Source of the DNA: Heterotrichella gracilis
Lineage: Eukaryota; Sar; Xanthophyceae; Tribonematales; Xanthonemataceae
Assembly: GCA_032358255.1 (NCBI GenBank)
Contig: JAULBX010027163.1
Span: 62,001-126,000, forward strand
DNA: 64,000 nucleotides
Direction: 5' to 3'
Shown: positions 60,675-64,000 of the stretch, one piece after another
Layout: every line of letters begins with the position of its first letter
How positions within the stretch are numbered: the stretch's first letter is position 1
Made by a program: the position numbers and the translations under genes
The notes under the pieces: generated by a model
What the model saw: only the letters and a program-made list of their open reading frames with translations
Database searches by the model: none
Told to the model about the DNA's origin: nothing

Positions 60675-63600
60675 TTACCAGTCCAACCTGTCCAACTGGC
60701 TCTGCAGGTTCACCCCCTGCATCTGCGCCTCCAGCCGGCTGTACAGCACCGGGCACTCGCCGTTGCAGCACCACACAGACCCCGAGATGCCCCCGCTGTG
60801 GCACCGCCCACAGGTCACCTGCGCGCTATCCAGCCTCCTCTCAGCCACGTTCAGCGCTTCCAAGTACTCCATGTACACCCTCTCCCACACCCCTGGTTGG
60901 CTGCTGCACGACTCACAGAGGCCTGGCGCCAGGCCTGCGGTGGGCGGCAGTGGTCGTCTGTCCCCCATGCAGTTTGCAGTCTGCTTGAAAAACTGCCGCA
61001 TGCCCGACTGCCGGCCCCCGGCGCTCTTGCGGCGGTCCCCAGCTGCGCCATTGGCGGGGGCGTAGGAAGGGAGCATGGGGTCTTGGCGCACAGTGGTGTG
61101 GGGCCCGTTCAGCAACGCCTGGATAACATACAGCATGGTGTCAAGTGGTGTGTGGGGGGGGAGCTGGGATTTGGGCTTATATTATTTTAATATTGAAACC
61201 CACTACCATCAACATAATTAGTACACATACATATGACCACTGGGTGTCATGCCTCACCGCGCAAATTTTTGAGCATTGCTCCACACCCTGCACGCTTCAC
61301 CCCCCCTTTCTCCCTCAACTGCACAAACACCTATCAGCGGGCATTCCCCCACCCCGTACCTGCAGCTCTCGGGCATTCAGGCACGTCTGGAACATCTCGC
61401 TCAGCGGCCGCTTCAGCTTATTCTGCCAGTACAGCTCCAGGTTGGGGCCTCCCCGCCCGCCTCGAGCCGCGGCCACAGGCTCCTCTGCTGCGTCATCCTG
61501 CAGCGCATGCCCCGCCAGCAGCACGTACTGCAGGCGCTCGCCCAGCACGAAGGAGCGGCCAGGGTCCCGCTGCTGCAAGCGCACCGCCAGGGCCACGTGG
61601 GGGCCGCGCACCTCCTCCTCGGCCGCACCTGGAGGGCGAATAGGGTTTAGGGTTTGTGCTGTGGGATGGTTGTTGGAGACGGAACGCGAGGTCTGTGGGG
61701 TCTGCGCACCTCCTCCTTTCCCCCACCTTGAGTATTGTTTTTTGTAATCGATTTATTATTATAAATGCTTTTTATTTTCAGCATCGAATTTTACGTATTT
61801 AATGGTGGGTGGTATTCCAAGTAGGGCATATTACGTGAGATATCTCGAGGATTGTTGGGTGTGGCTTTTGTATTTAAAGCTGTAATCAGGGGGAATGTAA
61901 TGTCATTATTAGTGAACAAGTGAACAGTCGCATATTTGACGGCAACACCAATTCTAGAACTCTCCCTTGCCTGCCGCACCTGTTGCTGCGTTCTCCAGCT
62001 GCTGCCCTGTGATGCGCCACAGGCCCCCCGTCATGATGAGCTCCCACAGCGACACGTGGCCGCTCAACAGGCGCCGCACCTCCCCTTCGACAAACGCTAC
62101 AGCCCCCCTGGAGGCACACCACACCACAGCATGACAATCTTGAGACATGTCTCAGTGCCACATGCCTGATGTGGCACCAGAGTCAAGGTCATAACGCAGC
62201 AGAAAAGGCAGATTCAAGTAATCTAGTGCATGTGCATAAGTGCGCACAATCTCCTTCCACTATATGAGAGCATTAAATAGAAACCAGCAACAGCTACTCA
62301 TGGTAGACAATTAGCACCCCTTGATATGAAGCAAACATCCCACTCACTTGACATCCTCCTGCATGATGATGCGTATGAGCGCCCCGTGGAGGGTGCGCCG
62401 CACGATTGGTGCCGTCTGTCGCCACATGCTCTTCAGGCCCTTCACCATCAGCTCGCCCTTTCCTCCCGCAATGTCTGACTCACGCTCAAAGGTGCGGCCG
62501 GCATACCTGGTGAAGCAGAAAAGCTCTTGTAAAGAGCAGCATGTCGAAAAACATACAAGCTCACAAAGGAAGATCAGAGACACAATACGTTCAGTATCAG
62601 TATCCATGGTTGCACCCAGTCTTGATCAATTCGCCATGCTACCACAGCATTTGCCGCCGGCAGTCAGCGCCTTTGCCATAGTCACAAAAGGCCACTGTCC
62701 CTTGCCCTACCCAAGGGTAATAAGATAATAATAGGTCCTAGTACTATCCTTTCACCCTTGCCCCACCTGTTGACATGCAGCAACATAAAGGGGCAGGAAA
62801 TCTTCTCAAACTTGAGCTCCATTGGGGGCGGGAACGCCTGTGACACCAGCCTGGATGCCAGCTGACCAACCTCCAAGGCCTCCAGGGGGGTGGCATCAGG
62901 GAGGTGAAGGAATAGGGAGTCGGTCTTGGGGGAGAGGGGGGCAAGGTCTGGTGAGTTATGACATGATTTACGGTAGAAGTGCAAGGGTCGGGAAGATGAT
63001 GAGACTGTGAGCGAATTGATATTTCCCTTTTGGAATTTTATAGTTGAAGATCCTGTTTTTCTTTGCGACATTTGTGAAAACCCAATTTGTGTATCACCAT
63101 CCACACCACAGCACGTCATCACCTCCCACCTGCGCGTAAACCACCCTCCCCCTCTCCCCTTTAGGCCCCAGCTGGCCCCCTTTGGCCAGATCCTCGATGA
63201 CCTCGATTGCCCGCCTGCAGCTCTCTGCCCCCAGCGCCAGGCAGGAGTCTGCCAGGGGGACGCACTGAAGCATGGATGCGCCTGCCCCAGTGAAGCCATA
63301 CAGCGCATTGGCAGTCACCTTCAGAGCCTGCACAAGGGGAGAATTATATGGTGCTGAAAAGGGTGGGGCAAATCTTCTAAGGCAGAGAAAAGTAACCTAT
63401 GTAAATTGTTGCTGGAGTTAAGTTGCGCCGTATACCCCATTGTGATTGGTGTGGATTCCAGGCCACGTGTACCTAGCTTGGGGGCAGCCGGTTCCCATGC
63501 ACCGCGCAGGTCAACTCAGCACAAAAGTCAGCCACACGCACCTTTTGCCTGGAATCCAGGATTGCTCGTGCAGCAGGATTGGTTGCCGTTTTGAGTGCCG

Positions 63601-64000
63601 CTCGGGTTGCTGCGCGTGCAGTCATGAGAGCCGATAGGATGGCGGGTAGCACCCCTTGGCGCAGCTCAGGCTTCACAAACGCTGCTTGCACTGAGGAGCC
63701 AAACCAAGGAAGGGTAAAGGGACCATTTGGAATGTATTTCACCCACTTTTTGAGCCACAATGTGTATTGAATGATGGTGCATTGCACAGGTGGGAGCGAG
63801 ACATGTGCATGTCGGCAGGGCAGTGCGGCAAGGACTACCAGGGGTTGACATCCACAAACAGATACCGTGTTTTGATCAAGGCAGTATAAGTTTTAACACA
63901 TTTGTTTCTTCTTGAAAAAATTTGAAACTAATCCAAACAATGGTATGGCAAAGCCGGAGTTACAATCCTTATTAAAATTATGTAAAAATAAACAATTAGG
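60675..64000 (-). CDS. B-family DNA polymerase catalytic subunit, REV3 (Pol zeta)-like, C-terminal part
   Basis: Translesion polymerase, partial: the start lies beyond the right edge. Exons in transcript order: 63690-63542, 63327-63130, 62924-62767, 62506-62348, 62107-61980, 61628-61360, 61118-60675, all in phase; one or more upstream exons between 63691 and 64000 were not resolved. Palm motif B is ALKVTANALYGFTGA. Motif C reads VVYAQTDSLF where the family has YGDTDS. The thumb follows (LKFEKI, LLSGHVSLWELI). The C-terminal domain has two Cys clusters, CESC and CGRC...CCNGEC, for zinc and the iron-sulfur cluster that binds accessory subunits. LADS after motif B, LLSGHVSL and the spacing of the last cluster favour REV3 over Pol delta, but FVKPELRQG is delta-like. 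Confidence 0.8.
61641..61727 (-). repeat. Telomere-like tract and echo of a polymerase exon acceptor
   Basis: TAGGGTTTAGGGTTT at 61641-61655 is followed at 61702-61727 by CTGCGCACCTCCTCCT and an ACC edge, copying the coding exon start and acceptor at 61606-61630. Confidence 0.75.

Noticed and set aside
60675-63690. Call as POLD1 (Pol delta)
   Set aside because: Motif B region and FVKPELRQG are compatible, but LADS after motif B, LLSGHVSLWELI and the final Cys cluster fit REV3 better; kept as REV3-like with moderate confidence.

Overview
The window is nuclear DNA of a green alga (Chlorophyta). Genes are cut into many small GT-AG exons with GC-rich codons and C-rich or CA-rich introns. The products match plant and algal families: a CYP23-type cyclophilin, an ABCG24/28-like half transporter, TH2 and TH1 thiamin enzymes, and a plastid-targeted VTT protein. 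Short runs of the CCCTAAA/TTTAGGG telomere repeat lie scattered through the introns. That repeat type fits Trebouxiophyceae better than Chlamydomonas (TTTTAGGG), but the clade is inference. I saw no viral elements, rRNA, tRNA or CRISPR.

Layout, left to right: a tRNA pseudouridine synthase (TruA family, + strand, 5' end outside the window); a 20-exon ABCG transporter with a secreted Cys-rich/EGF-like N-terminus (+); a 1,095-residue four-domain thiamin protein TenA-HAD-ThiD-ThiE (+) with an intronless TRM112 gene on the opposite strand inside its largest intron; an FAD oxidoreductase with a C-terminal Rieske domain (-); a secretory CYP23-like cyclophilin (-); sorting nexin 1 (+); SRP19 (-); a plastid VTT/DedA-type membrane protein (+); a NUDT14-like UDP-sugar pyrophosphatase (+); a strawberry-notch helicase fused to two SUMO-interacting motifs and a DUF3883/NO VEIN C-terminal nuclease-like domain (+); a second DUF3883 gene facing it tail to tail (-); and the C-terminal part of a B-family DNA polymerase, REV3 (Pol zeta)-like (-), running off the right edge.

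Two themes stand out. First, at about eighteen exon edges in six genes the intron holds a diverged tandem copy of the neighbouring exon edge including its splice site, and in most cases a degenerate TTTAGGG/CCCTAAA tract lies between original and copy. I call these junction echoes. They always sit on the intron side, so the reading frames survive. They suggest repeated local tandem duplication with telomere-like filler, and offer a route to intron growth or gain. Second, several proteins are unusual fusions: the four-domain thiamin enzyme, the SBNO-SIM-DUF3883 protein, and the FAD-Rieske oxidoreductase.

Exon maps were made by eye from splice signals, reading-frame phase and family similarity. 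For the thiamin fusion, SNX1, SRP19, cyclophilin, oxidoreductase, VTT and NUDT14 genes the exon lengths add up to whole codons. The SBNO gene has one unresolved junction (about 52701-52995) and the DUF3883 gene one unresolved stretch (about 58506-58813).
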